The notes under the pieces are model-generated. The model made no database searches. It saw only the letters and a program-made list of their open reading frames with translations, and was not told the origin of the DNA. Position numbers and translations under genes: made by a program. DNA of 64,000 nucleotides from Cercospora beticola (lineage: Eukaryota; Ascomycota; Dothideomycetes; Mycosphaerellales; Mycosphaerellaceae), in NCBI RefSeq assembly GCF_033473495.1, contig NC_088942.1, forward strand, positions 682,001-746,000, in the 5' to 3' direction. Positions 43,536 to 54,539 of this stretch are shown piece after piece (the first letter of the stretch is position 1; each line of letters starts with the position of its first letter).

Positions 43536-45009
43536 ATGTCAGTCAACAAACTCGCGTCTTCTTTTCGCTCGCGACTGACATCTCGAGTAGGCCTCGCCTC
43601 AATCACAAGAAGGCGAGGACAGGCTGTCAGCGCTGCAAAGCGCGTAAAGTCAAGGTGTGGCGAACACATAAACACCTGCACTTCCCGTCCGCGAAGTGAG
43701 AACTAACCAAAGGCACAGTGCGATGAAGGCAAGCCAAAATGTATCGCATGCATGAGGCACAATGTGGTCTGCGAATATGTCGACCCGCAGCCTCGCCGAT
43801 CAGACGGGCAACAGTCAGCACAACACAACTCAACTTTCCCGCCTTACAGTGCGCCTGGCAATCCGCCTAATGACTTCTTCAACCACAATATGGCCAATGA
43901 GCTCACCCTTGAGCTTCGTCTGATGCGCCAGTGGACCATTGAAACTTGCGAGACATTTACCGCCGACAAAGACTTCTGGCAAAAACAAGCTACAGAACTC
44001 GGCCTTACCCACCGCATGATTTTGGATGCAATGTTCAGCTTATCCGCTCTCCACATATCGTGGCAGTCGCTCCCGGACGTGGCCAGAAGCCCCAATGCCA
44101 CAAGTGTCGGCACAGCAGTAAGACGAGAGATGATTATCAATGCCCAAAAGTACCTTCAGCGTGCTTTGGATGGCCACACCGCAGCTATGAGCACACTGAA
44201 CAAAGAAAATGCCAAGGCTGTGTACACCGCATCAGTGCTTCTCTTGCACTACTCCTTCCTCAATTTGGGTGAGATCGCGTACGAGCCCACGCTCCCAGGC
44301 TACGATCACACCTTTTGGACGAGACTTTCTGGCCACACTCATTATCTCTGCGACAATTGGGCAGCTATGGAAGGTGGCGAGCAGTCCATGAATGAGTTTG
44401 GCGTCTTTTTCGGCAGGTTCGTATCCAGCACCTCGGCGTCATCCTGCAAACAGGACTTCCAGACTAATCTCTTGCAGACCCAATCTAGGAGAAGCTGATC
44501 AACTCTTTAGCCAGGAGCAAGGCAAGCCCTTCACGGAGCTTCTCACTTTTGCAGAAGAGTATGACAACAGCTCGACGGATGATAAGGCCATCTACCAGAA
44601 CAGCGTCGCATACCTAGCTTGGATACACAAGAGCATTGCCAACGACACAGAGCCAGCATTGCTCAACTGCCAACGACTTGTTGCGATGCCCTCGCAACTC
44701 GGCCGACGATTCACGGAGCTCGTTGAACACAGACAGCCGCGGGCGCTTTTGATTCTCGCACATATATTGGCCACGACCAAACTTCTTGCCAAACAACTTC
44801 CATGGTTGCGCGAGATAGCAGAGAGACAGATTCCACCGCTCCAGCAACTGATTCCTCCGGCGTGGCAAGAAATGATGAAGTGGCCTATGGAAATCACGTT
44901 TGGTCCGCAGCAGCCAGAGACAATCCCGAACGACCAGCGCAACGGGTATGCGTTCCGAGACGCTGCAGAGCTGGTATCCGGTAACAAGGACCAAACAACA
45001 CCATCATGA
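43536..45009 (+). CDS. Zn(II)2Cys6 transcription factor, possibly truncated by TGA
   Basis: Model: 43536-43537, 43591-43654, 43719-44416 and 44478-45009, 431 aa. Introns are 53, 64 and 61 nt. No in-frame ATG precedes the zinc cluster unless the first intron (GTCAGT, CTGAC branch, GAGTAG) joins AT to G, creating the start of MPRLNHKKARTGCQRCKARK. The binuclear cluster is perfect: C-x2-C-x6-C-x6-C-x2-C-x6-C (residues 13-40), split by intron 2. The rest resembles the fungal-specific regulatory domain (LELRLMRQWTIETCETF, HRMILDAMFSLSALHIS, LLLHYSFLNLGE). The frame meets TGA at 45007-45009 but continues open and protein-like to 45240, so the C-terminus may be lost by a nonsense change. A nuclear regulator; its target is unknown, perhaps the NmrA-like gene just downstream. 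Confidence 0.8.
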
Positions 45010-45240
45010 CGATACTATCCCCTGATCCGCGGTGTTCGCGACGAATCGTGGTCGAGTGATCAAAAACCTTTGACAACCTGGCCTCTTCTACAAAGGCGCT
45101 TGGCCGTCGCAAAGTTGATGAGCGCGCTGTCCGAAGTTCAGAGCCACATTGCTGCAGCAAATCAATTGCACAACATTCTCGAGGTGCCCGCGCCACGGAA
45201 TGAAAAAGAGGAGTTTCCGCTCGTCCGAACCAAAAGTTGA
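45010..45240 (+). pseudogene. Probable former C-terminus of the Zn2Cys6 factor
   Basis: Directly after TGA the same frame runs 76 codons to the next stop. It encodes protein-like sequence (YYPLIRGVRDESWSSDQKPL, TWPLLQRRLAVAKLMSALSE, LEVPAPRNEKEEF). Composition matches coding DNA and continues the helical style of the upstream domain. No canonical intron removing only the TGA fits the frame, because no AG acceptor of the right phase lies nearby. Alternatives are a sequencing or assembly error, stop readthrough, or an unusual intron. Confidence 0.5.
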
Positions 45241-45296
45241 ATCCTTCTCAGAATGGGCGAACGATTCGACATACAGCATCCTTACCAGATAGCATT

Positions 45297-46314
45297 ATGG
45301 GCTCCACGCCCAACGCAAACATCGATAGTATACGCAAAGTGCTGGTTCTTGGGGTGAGTACTGCTTTCTGCGATCGTAGCGATCAACACTGACAAATGCC
45401 AGGAAAATCGACTGTCAGCTTCGATTCTGTCCGGACTTTCTCAAGCCTCCAGCACACACTATGAGCTTCATTTAGCTGTGCATCAGAAATCATCATCATC
45501 CCCCAATTCCCGCACTTCCGTCCACACCACCGACTTCTCGACCGAATCGCTGAAAGCCATCTTCAACGAGCTCAAACCAGACGTCGTCTTCAGCACCTCT
45601 CACGGCGGATCCTTCGACACACAGAGAACCATCATCGACGCCGCCATCACTGCTGGCGTGTCACGCTTCGTCCCCGCAGAGTTCGGCCAAGACAGCCAGA
45701 ACACCGCCCTCCACGACCGCTTACCACCTCTCAAAGGTCGTTGGAAATGCATACAATACCTGAAAGAGCTCAGCGATAAAGGCACAATAGAATGGGTCGC
45801 TCCAGCGACAGGCATACAACTAGACGCAGCTATCATGAGTGGAAACATTGGCTTCGACCTCAAATGGCAGAGTGTGACAGTGCACGGTACAGGCGAAGAA
45901 GAATTCGCTGCGAGTAGTACGCAATGGAATGGAAAAGTCGCAGCCGCGATTCTCAAGAATTGGAGTAGTGTTAAGAATCAATATCTTTATGTTCCGGGTA
46001 TGATTACCAGTGTGCATACCTGTCTGGAAGCTTTGCAAAACGTTACGAGACAGGAATGGGAGCGAGGGAATAATGAGGTGGAGGATATGGTCAGAGAGGC
46101 GGAAAGGAGGATTGAGAGGGGGTTCCCAGATGCGGGGATGTTCCTTTTGGAGAAGAGTGTTTTGTGTGATGAGGGGTTGAATGCTGTGGGACCTTTTCGG
46201 GAGAGAGATGGGAAGGGAGTGCTGGGGTTGGAGGGAGAGAGGGTTGAGGATATTGTGGGGAAGGTTGTGCATGAGTTTCAACATCATGGGAAAGTGGATT
46301 GTGGATGTGGGTAG
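45297..46314 (+). CDS. NmrA-like / isoflavone-reductase-like family protein
   Basis: Two exons: 45297-45353 and 45403-46314, 322 aa. The 49-nt intron has a GTGAGT donor and a GCCAG acceptor. Recognisable family features: the first beta strand RKVLVLG, FNELKPDVVFSTSHGG, TIIDAAITAGVSRFVPAEFGQD, WKCIQYLKE and WVAPATGIQLDAAIM, where fungal relatives have the substrate loop. The Rossmann glycine motif is degenerate: LGENRLSASIL replaces the usual GxGxxG, so NAD(P) binding may be weak or absent, as in NmrA-type sensor proteins. The start lies only 57 bp after the open frame of the Zn2Cys6 gene on the same strand, so the two may be read as a linked pair. Confidence 0.8.
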
Positions 46315-47599
46315 GCTTGGTATTGAAAGACCGTTCAAGCTCGAATGCTGAGTCTCACGGTCGTTGATGAGATTCTTGTGAGTGCATTGATGTTGCTGCG
46401 ACTGTGAGGGCGTACCTTCCACCCTTAGCCATCTGACTGTAGAGTGTTGTACGCCCGGTCTGGTCCCCATTGCGCTTCGAGGAGGACGTCCGATCCCCGG
46501 TCTCAAGATCCGATTCCATCGTATCCTTTCTTCAAATTCCAAGGCATCCAAGTTTTTCAGCTGCGTTGAAGTCATCTGGGATGGCAGCAAACCCATCTCC
46601 AAGAGGACCAGTATCATTCACCCCTCGCTGATGCGGTTGTTTCTCACCAAAATCGCATCTTCCTTCAAATAGCACTCCGAGAAGATGTTTCACGGACCTG
46701 CCATCCAGACAGGCTCGATGCCACCCGGACATCGACTTTACCGTGCACACATGTAAAGAGTGTTGATGGTGGTGAGGTCGTATGCATCCCACTGGTCTTC
46801 GCTCGAGGCATTGGGGTCGAAAGGCTGCTCGACTTGTGCTCCAAGGCCGAAATTCCAGCCATTTGATTGTTGCACGCCTCGTCGAGAGTCTCCTGACCAG
46901 CCGCGCGTGCGCTCGTGAGTGGTGATGGGTCGAAGTTGAAGGCTGGCAACGGAGGAGCAGTGCACCGCGCTATTGTGACACTTGATCTAAGCCAAAGGGC
47001 AACTGGGAGGAGGTCAGCGACCTGGATTGAGGGAGGATAGGGTGAGCACTCACAGAGTCGCCAAGAGTCCTTCAGCCGATAACAGCGTCTAGTCATCGTG
47101 TCGTCCACAACGCCTGTTCTGAGCGAGCGAGGCCGCGGCGACATTGTCGCAGATGATGAAGATCTGCTGGAGCGCCTTGACGGAGAGGAATTGCGGTTGC
47201 AGAACGTCAGTGACCTGAGTAGCCATTCTCGTTACTTGCTGTGTCTTGAATGAGGTTCTCGTGGATGTGTACAGGCGCTTCGTGTGTCGACTATTCCATG
47301 AATCGACTCGTGGTACGTTTGTTGAGTGGAAGAGTGGACTGCCCTGAGGCGGAGAAGTCCTGATGCAGCCATTTGACAGTGAGGGCCGAAAGCGGCAATC
47401 CATCGCGTGAGTAATCGCAACTTGCAAATTCAAGTGAAGTGATGCCGGAATCAGAATGTCGTCTTGTAACCGCCAGGCTCAACCATCGTGCCGGCTCACC
47501 TCTACGTGCGAAAAATGCAACCTTTCCAACGCCGTTATTCAGGGTATCATGCCTCATCGTGCAAAAAGTCGCAACCAGAACTGCGCGCCGCAAAACATC
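46315..47599. other. Intergenic with an unresolved minus-strand coding signal
   Basis: 1.3 kb. Between 47226 and 46738 there are protein-like minus-strand frames (see the separate entry) that I could not join into one consistent gene. Otherwise empty. Confidence 0.4.
46738..47226 (-). CDS. Unresolved spliced hypothetical gene
   Basis: An ATG at 47226 opens MATQVTDVLQPQFLSVKALQ and continues helical (IFIICDNVAAASLAQN) before stopping. A further segment ending at TAA 46738 reads SNGWNFGLGAQVEQPF and SSEDQWDAYDLTTINTLYM, with codon use typical of this genome. A good donor (GTGAGT, from 47053) and an acceptor (CTCCCAG, near 47004) lie between. However, that junction leads into a different frame (LPAFNFDPSPLTSARAAG), itself open. 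No single set of introns I tried keeps all pieces in frame. I therefore mark a probable small gene without a final model. A frameshifted pseudogene is the alternative. Confidence 0.3.
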
Positions 47600-48371
47600 C
47601 TACTTCTCCCCAACAACTTCCATCGCCTTCTGCGCTTTCTCCAACCTCCCCACCGTCCCATCCATACCCTCTTTCAACTTCACCAGGTCTTCATTCCCTC
47701 TCTGCCATGTTCCTGAAATGTCCTCAACTCTCTTCACTTCTCCCACACTCACATCCGTCTCTTGCGCGGCCTTCAACTTCGCTATCCTCTCCTCCTCCAA
47801 CTTCTTCTCATAGTCCTCCGTCTGCCTGTCAAAAGCAACCTTAAAATGTTCGGCCGTTTCCTTCGGAGCCTTCCGCCTTAAATTCGCAAGCTGTAAAGTC
47901 TGATGTTCAATATGTGTCGAAAGTTCCTGGATTTTCTGCGCGAGTTTCGTATCGAAGGGTTCCAATTCTGTCGCAAACACCAACGTCAGCACTCCGCCTG
48001 TCTCCAACATATTCTTTGCTTAAACAAGCATTATCGGGGCAATACTCACCCTCACCCTCCCTCGCCTTCTTCAATTCCTCTTCAATCTCCCTCGTCTCCA
48101 TTCCATTAATCGTAATGTTATCCTTCGCAGCATCAAACGTCGTCCGAATATACTCGTCTACTAATTGCTCCACTCTCTTCCTCATCGCATCTTCTCCCAC
48201 CGGAGCAGCATCAGGCGGAAGATGTTGATCGATTTTCTCTTGGGCGGCTTTTGTCACGTTTGCGATGAGATAGGTCAAATCTGCGGGACTTTGGAGTTCG
48301 ATTTTGCGATGAGCGGATTCTGTGGCGCGGTGGCCATCTTGTGGGAGATTGGATTCGAAGATGTTGGCCAT
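47600..48371 (-). CDS. mis14: Kinetochore protein Mis14/Nsl1
   Basis: Two exons: 48371-48050 and 47967-47600, 229 aa, with an 82-nt intron (GTGAGT..GCGACAG). The N-terminal region HRKIELQSPADLTYLIANV, HLPPDAAPVGEDAMRKRVEQ and LVDEYIRTTFDAAKDNITIN is the conserved Mis14 block. The C-terminal half is coiled coil (KLAQKIQELSTHIEHQTLQ onward). Mis14/Nsl1 is a subunit of the Mis12/MIND complex that links centromeric chromatin to Ndc80 microtubule attachment. The length is normal for the family. It works in the same process as BUB1 in this window, although the genes are 37 kb apart. Confidence 0.9.
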
Positions 48372-49012
48372 GGTGGGTTTGGCGGGTATGAGTTCTGGGA
48401 TGGTGGAGGGGAAAGTATGTAAACAGAGCTTGTGCTTTGGAGGAGGACGCGACCCGAGTCGTGCACGCGTTTCTCCGATAACAGGGTCTTGATCCGCGGC
48501 GTTCCTTATCCGGGTGAACTATGACGCGGGCTTGGGTGTGGCTGGGGTCGACGGGGAGGTCGTCACACCGACCATCTGACATGGCTGAGCTCTGTGCGAC
48601 GTTGTGCACCGTGATGGACTCGAGTGTGAGAACAGTATCGGGAAAGTCGCTGTAGGAGACAACGATGTGCGAATTGTGCACGCTCAGCCCAAGGAGTGCA
48701 GTGTTCGCTCCTACCAAAAGCAAACCCACATGAATGAGCCTATCTACTCCAATTCCGACACCTGTATATGCCACAGCCCTTCCATAGTCCAGAATCCCAT
48801 AGCTGTATGAGCGTCTTACGCATCCAGTCCATTTCCAAGCAATACCAATGAACCTCATTCCCAATTCCAGCGCCGCCGAAACCCTCCCCAAACAGTAGCA
48901 GTTATAAGTCTCGCCTGATAGCACCGTGCTCAATCGCTATACATTTCCAATTTTAAACAAACCCATCTCTTGTTCTCCTCCATCTCAAGTCCTGTATCAG
49001 TCCTGACTGCCT
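48372..49012. other. Intergenic, no gene supported
   Basis: 640 bp upstream of Mis14 and downstream of the next minus-strand gene. No feature recognised. Confidence 0.5.
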
Positions 49013-49618
49013 TCACCTCGGCATCATCCTCTCAGCCTCCTCATCCGTCAAAACAATCTCCTCGACAGGATCCGGACGATGTTCCAAGTCCTCGTCGACG
49101 TACTCGTTTGCGGCGTATGAGGGGAGGAAGAGTTCTGCAAGAAGCAGTCAGCCTCATTATCGCTTGACTCTTCTTTGGCATCGATGTTGCTGGTCCACAA
49201 TCCCACTAAATCCCTAGCCTCCCTCTCCCTCTCCCTCTTATCTCTCTACCTATCCCTCTGATCTTCACTCACCTTGATTCCAATCCCACCCCTGACTACT
49301 CTTCACACAACTCACAAGTCTCAAACCCTCATCATGTCCCAGATTAATCACCGTATACTCGCTTTTACTCAATGAGCTTCCCAAGAGACTCGGTCGTCGA
49401 GGAGAGAGGAGCCAGCTCTCGGGTTGCGGCGAAGTCGTAGCCGGAGAACCTGAAATTGGAACTTTACTCTTCCCTTTCCATGAACTCGAATTCGTAGGCG
49501 GAGAATAGTATGCTGAAGAAGATCCGCTGCTGCTGCTCAGAGAGCCAGATGGGGAGGAGCTCGAGGGTATGACGGAGCGCGGGAGTTTGCGTTTGGGGAT
49601 GGGCATGGAGGAGGACAT
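49013..49618 (-). CDS. Small conserved fungal protein, function unknown
   Basis: Two exons: 49618-49273 and 49134-49013, 155 aa. The 138-nt intron (GTGAGT..TTGCAG) is longer than most here. The N-terminal half is Ser/Pro-rich and disordered. The C-terminal half carries SEYTVINLGHDEGLRLVSCV and then GWDWNQELFLPSYAANEYVD across the splice junction, followed by an acidic end LTDEEAERMMPR. The WDWN-x-x-LFLPSY element looks like a conserved short motif of fungal proteins. I do not know a function. The clean in-frame join supports the model. Confidence 0.75.
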
Positions 49619-50629
49619 GGCTCTCCTCTTCTTCTCTTGTGTACAATAATAACAGAATAGAAGAAGCCTCAGTAGGTATACACACAGAGAGAGAAACTAG
49701 TACGTAGGAGTATGTAAGTAGGAGAGCGGTGACCTGTTACGATAGTCCAAATGGCTGAGAAACGGACGGGCGTCCTCGGCTCCAAACGGCCGTTCGTAGC
49801 TGCGCTGCGTAGCACGATCATCCCAGTCCCAGGCAGAGAAGCTCCCAGCTCCCTGCAAGCTCCCATGACTCCTCCCTCCCACGCACGATAGCCTTCGAAG
49901 TTCGCACGCAATAGGCTTCAGCGCTAACAGCGGTGGCCCTTTCAGCGTACTGCCTGCCTGCCTGCAAGATGGACATGTGATCAAAATGACGACGACAAGT
50001 GCAATCATTGATTCGATACGAACATTGAAACTACTGGCTATTATCGCTCGACTGATTGGCTTCCGATAAACGCAAGACCGCGACCGCGCGAGCCCGATAG
50101 GAAAGGTGAGGCAATAAGGTGCAGCTGCTTGCTGCATAGGTGTTGTGGAACGCCTGCAGATTGCAAGTATAGCACACGCTACAGCCTGTCCTCAAACTTC
50201 AGCAACAGCAACGAAAATGACAATACCATTTCTCCGATGATGCCTGTAACATCTACAGCTAGTACTGTCATGCCGTGTCTTCCAAAGATCTCCACTCCTA
50301 AATACTAGTAGTACTCATACAATATGCCTGCCTTCCCCTTTGATCTCCCAGACCTCGTACTCTTTCACCATCTTCCTCGGGTATCACAAAGAATAAACAT
50401 GAAAAATATCACACACGCGCAACCCATATTCGTCGTTCGCTTTCCCGCCAATGTTTCCCTTGCGCCGTATGCGCTGTGCTGTTGTACCGAGAGGACTCTT
50501 CCAGGTCGTAAGTTCGCTCCCCCAGTATTATCGTACAATAGATATATCCTCTTTCCCAAATGGTTGCTCGCTTTTGTGAAGGAAATATGAAAATTGGTCG
50601 TATTTCTCATTTCATGATAAGCGGCGTGC
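49619..50629. other. Intergenic, no gene supported
   Basis: 1 kb with only short frames. Contains a TGCC-type simple repeat near 49955. Promoter of the small conserved gene and 3' region of the RasGAP gene. Confidence 0.5.
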
Positions 50630-53244
50630 TCAGTTGCGCTTCCGGGCGAATCGGCGGTTCAGAAGCTGTAGCACTTTGGTGACGTTGAACTGAACATATT
50701 CGAGATCCAGGTCTTCTTGCTGCTCCTTTTGCATTTCTAGCAGGTCGTCCAGCTTCAAGTCCAGCTCGAGCAGGCCACGGTTGCGCCCTTTGTAGTGTAG
50801 GCTGATTACGAACGTTCCCGGGGTCGGACTTGTAATGTTGAAATAGATGTTGGCTCTTCGGTTTTCTGGAACGTTGCTCTTCTGGATGACGCCCTGCTTC
50901 TCCAGCTCCTGGTGTGTGAATTTGTATGGGCCGAGTACCTTGGCTGTCTGGCCACGTTTCGATGTGCCTTCGGATTGACCGCGGACATTGTGCAAGTAGC
51001 TCTTGTATGTCTCTAGTTGACTGACGAGGTATGCGTTGTGATCGCGGATAGTGCGGAAGACCTCTCCCAGTTTTTCGGTCTCGGCCTCGACCTTCTCCTT
51101 CAGCGAACCCAGGTGAATCAGCTCTTGCTCAATCTCGTCGCGAAGCAGCGCATAACTGTCATCTTTGTCGACAATGCCAAGTTCTGTTAGCTGGTTTAGG
51201 AGTTCCATTGCTCGAATTCCTTTCCGGACCATGACTGAATCGTTCTTCGTTGTTGCTGCTGCTTCGGCCACACGGTCCAATCGGAGAGGTCGTCGCAAGA
51301 CAACTGAATTGTGAGGAAGCGAACGAAGAATGAGGACAAAGGTCGACTTGGCTTCCATGAAGTAGACCTCTTCTTGTGTGATGTCCAGGGCTGCAGTGAA
51401 GTCATCTAATGAGGTTTCCCATTTGCTGTAGAGTGGCAAGTTGATCGCGCGATTGTCCTTCCTGGGGAGTTGCGCGGGCGCTGGCCCGATCTCAGCAAGG
51501 AGCTGATTCAGATGGCTCGTCTCTTCCTTGGCGAGCTCGGTTTGATGCTTCTCAATCAGTGCGTGCATGGCGTACACCTCGTTCAGCGTGATTGACAACT
51601 CAAGGTCTTTCTTGGAAAGCGCGACGTAATTGTCCATCTCGAGTGTCTCGTAGAAGTCCTGAACCTCACACAGATCCATCATGAACTTATTGATGCGCTC
51701 CTTGTTGCCTTGAATAAAAGGCTGCAGCCTCTGCATATATGGCTCCTTTGCGTAGCTCGGCTTGTTCGCCAAGTTTTGCAGCATCTTCGCGACGTATGTG
51801 AGCGTTCGCTTGGGGTTCTCCGCTGGTGTCTGCTCAATGAGCATGTATGATCTTGGAGTTACAATGGCCGGGTTGATGAACCGCAGAAAGAAGAAGCCAC
51901 CGATGAGAGTACAGATCGTCTGCTCTGAAGCATCTGGGTACTTTCTTCGAGTCAAGCTGCGAATTTGCTTGCATATCCACCGAATACCGTACGGCGTCTC
52001 CTCCAGCCCGTCGATGATAGTGTCCAGGAAGCTGTTGGCAATTTCGATGAGCATCTCTATCCGAGGCGTAATGATCCTCTGCACATTCTCGTTCTCCGCG
52101 GCCTGCTCTGCTGTGATACCTTTGGGGAGGTCCTTTGGCAGCTGGCCACCATCGGCTTCAATCTTGCCCAGCATGCTCTCATAGACCTTGAGAGGGTTGA
52201 TCTCTAAGTCTAGATCCTTGATCTCGATCAAGGAGTTTATCCGCTCCGCGAGCACAGTCTTCAAGTAGCTCTGTCCGGGCCCTCTCCGTGTGTACGTAGT
52301 CATCATTCGGGATACCGGAGTGTTGGCTCGCAGCAAGGATGAGTAATCGGGTGTGTTATCGAATTGGAAGGTCAGAACAGACTGCGACTCGTTAGCTGTT
52401 TGTCGAAAGTTGTGCTGGCTTCACTCACCTGAAACATGGTCAGTAGGAGGTGCTCTTCGCGGCTCTCGTACTGGTTTCCGTAGATTGTGAACATGACCGT
52501 CTGCAACAGTTGGTCAATCTCGGCCATGGTGACCAGACGACACAGGTGAGCAATGTGGCGCGGCTCGCTCTGAAGCAAGAACAGCAGGTTGCCATATTTC
52601 TGCGTCTTTTCGTCATTTGGAAAGGAGCCTTCGCTGAGGTCAAGGGAGTCGTCCAGATGGCTGGCAACCTCTTCTTTCTGCTCTGCTGTTAGCAAGTGGC
52701 GCAAGTCGCTCTCCACTCTAATGCCATACCTCTTCCATTGCCATGCGGTTCTGCACGAGCAATGCGATTCGTGAATCCAGATAGCGCACATCCTTTTCCA
52801 GAACAAAGTTCTTCTTGGACTGCGAGGAGATCTTGCCCTTGAGTTCCCGTAGGGCCTTTTGAGCTGCGGGTCATGTCAGTCTGGTCGTGCCGAAACCTGC
52901 AGGGTGTCCACATGTTGCGTACCTCTTGCCAGGTCGTCTTCAATTTCCAGATCTCTTTGACCATTCATTGACAGGTACAACGCGGTGACTGAATAGCGCT
53001 TGGAGGCGCGCATGCTGCGCGAGCCCTCTTGCGAGCTCATGGTGTTCTGGCGCGTGACGGGGACGAAGGAGGAGCCTTGAGAGGAAGTCGAGCCGCGCGA
53101 AGGGGTGTTGAGCATGGAGACGGCCATGGTGGAGGTGCTGGTGGTCGAGGGGCGAGGGCCGCTGTCGTCCTGCTCGACGCGGGAGTGCCGCAATTTCGCG
53201 GTCGAGTTGAACAAAGACGACGCTGGAATGCGACCAAAGACCAT
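50630..53244 (-). CDS. Ras GTPase-activating protein (GapA/Gap1-type)
   Basis: Four exons: 53244-52923, 52863-52730, 52680-52429 and 52381-50630, 819 aa, introns 59, 49 and 47 nt. The start is the ATG at 53244. After a disordered Ser/Thr-rich N-terminus come RALKGK-type coiled coil ([20 protein letters not shown]) and the RasGAP domain (about 190-480). The arginine-finger region [12 protein letters not shown] is near 254 and [18 protein letters not shown] near 403. The C-terminal RasGAP_C region (about 640-819, [35 protein letters not shown]) is as in S. pombe Gap1 and IQGAP relatives. It stimulates GTP hydrolysis on Ras and so limits Ras signalling in polarity and morphogenesis. The second intron has a branch site close to its acceptor, so its exact 3' end is the least certain junction. 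Confidence 0.92.
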
Positions 53245-54539
53245 GGGCGGAATCCTATTCGGCGTCGGGCGGTGGTGTCGCTCAATGGGGCGCGGGCGCG
53301 GCGGACGGACGGCGGCAGTGAGACGAGACGCAGCGTGCCTGACAGGTCGGCGGGTGGTGCATTCGCAGTGGCACGCGCGGCGCCAGCGGCAGTGGACGTC
53401 TCTCGCGCGGGTGCGCTGGTGTGGTGCGGCGGGCGTGCCTCAATGGACAGGCCGGGCGAGTGCAGACACAATGGGGGCGTTTCGGAGGCCTTGGTCGCGG
53501 GGGCCGCTTGGTTGGATCGGTGCTGCGTTTTGCGCTGAAACACGCCAGGGTACAGACGCGCGCACGACCGGTCCCGACAGACGCAGTGGCGACGGAGCGA
53601 TGCTGTTGCTGCTGCTGCTGTGCGCTGCTCACGGCCGGTGTCGCTGGAGAGAGAGGGAGGAGTAAGTGAGGGAGCTGCTGGCGGCGGCGGCGTATGAGGA
53701 GCAGATGCCCTTGAAGAAGACTGGGCAGCATACGGCCCTGGGCGCGCGCGCGACGCTTCGTTCAGGTACTAGTGTCTCGTCGAATGCGCCGCTAGCGAGC
53801 AGTGCTTGTGCGGTGCTAGACTGCATGCGGCGTCGGCATGGGCGACGATGATCTCCAGCGCTTCTCCTGCCCTGCACACATCGTGACCATGACCGGCCAG
53901 CTGTACGGGCTGCTTACAGACGCCGAGGTGCTTCATGGAGAGCTTTTACCACACCTTGCCACCACCAACACCGCGCCCACGATGGCAGCGACATTGCGCG
54001 AGAGCCAGGCGACATGGCAAGCGTGCTGCACGGTCAGCCCACGGCTCCTCAGTTGAGTGTGGCCCTGCAGCGAGCGTCCGCATGATCGACTGTGGAACTC
54101 TAAAAACTAAATCTCCATGCCACAAGCTAGCAACTAACTAGTTGATGAACGTGGTCGACAGATGGACTCCACGCCCTGCACCACTATCTATCGCTGGTTA
54201 TTGCGCTTGCCATCATGCTGACGAACTGACGATAGTAGAGATCGCGTAGCTCTGCGACAGTCTTTAATTATGTATGTCCTCACGACACTCCTCATCTAAG
54301 TGCTGACGTCTGCAGTACACCTTCTCTCTCGTGCGCAAGTAGCCTCGACATGGATGAAAACGCAAAAATTCACTATCGAAGCGTCATCCCGCCGAGATAA
54401 GCGACCGTTTGAAGCCCGGCAGCCGAGCGTTGGTGGGCTCGATAGTTTTGCCAATAGTTCACCACTTCATATTGCACTCTGGGGTATGAATTCGCAACTT
54501 TCTGCCAACTCCAAGGCCATGCGCGCACGCACTCGGACA
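53245..54539. other. Intergenic, GC-rich upstream region of RasGAP
   Basis: 1.3 kb. Contains CTG-rich short repeats near 53600-53625 and several open frames on both strands (up to 186 codons) that are overlapping, low-complexity, and not protein-like. It probably holds a long 5' leader and promoter of the RasGAP gene plus the 3' region of the NADH dehydrogenase. Confidence 0.5.

Noticed and set aside
53029..53731. Several open frames of 149-186 codons on both strands upstream of RasGAP
   Set aside because: Arg/Ala/Gly low-complexity translations in GC-rich DNA, partly antisense to RasGAP exon 1; no consistent model.
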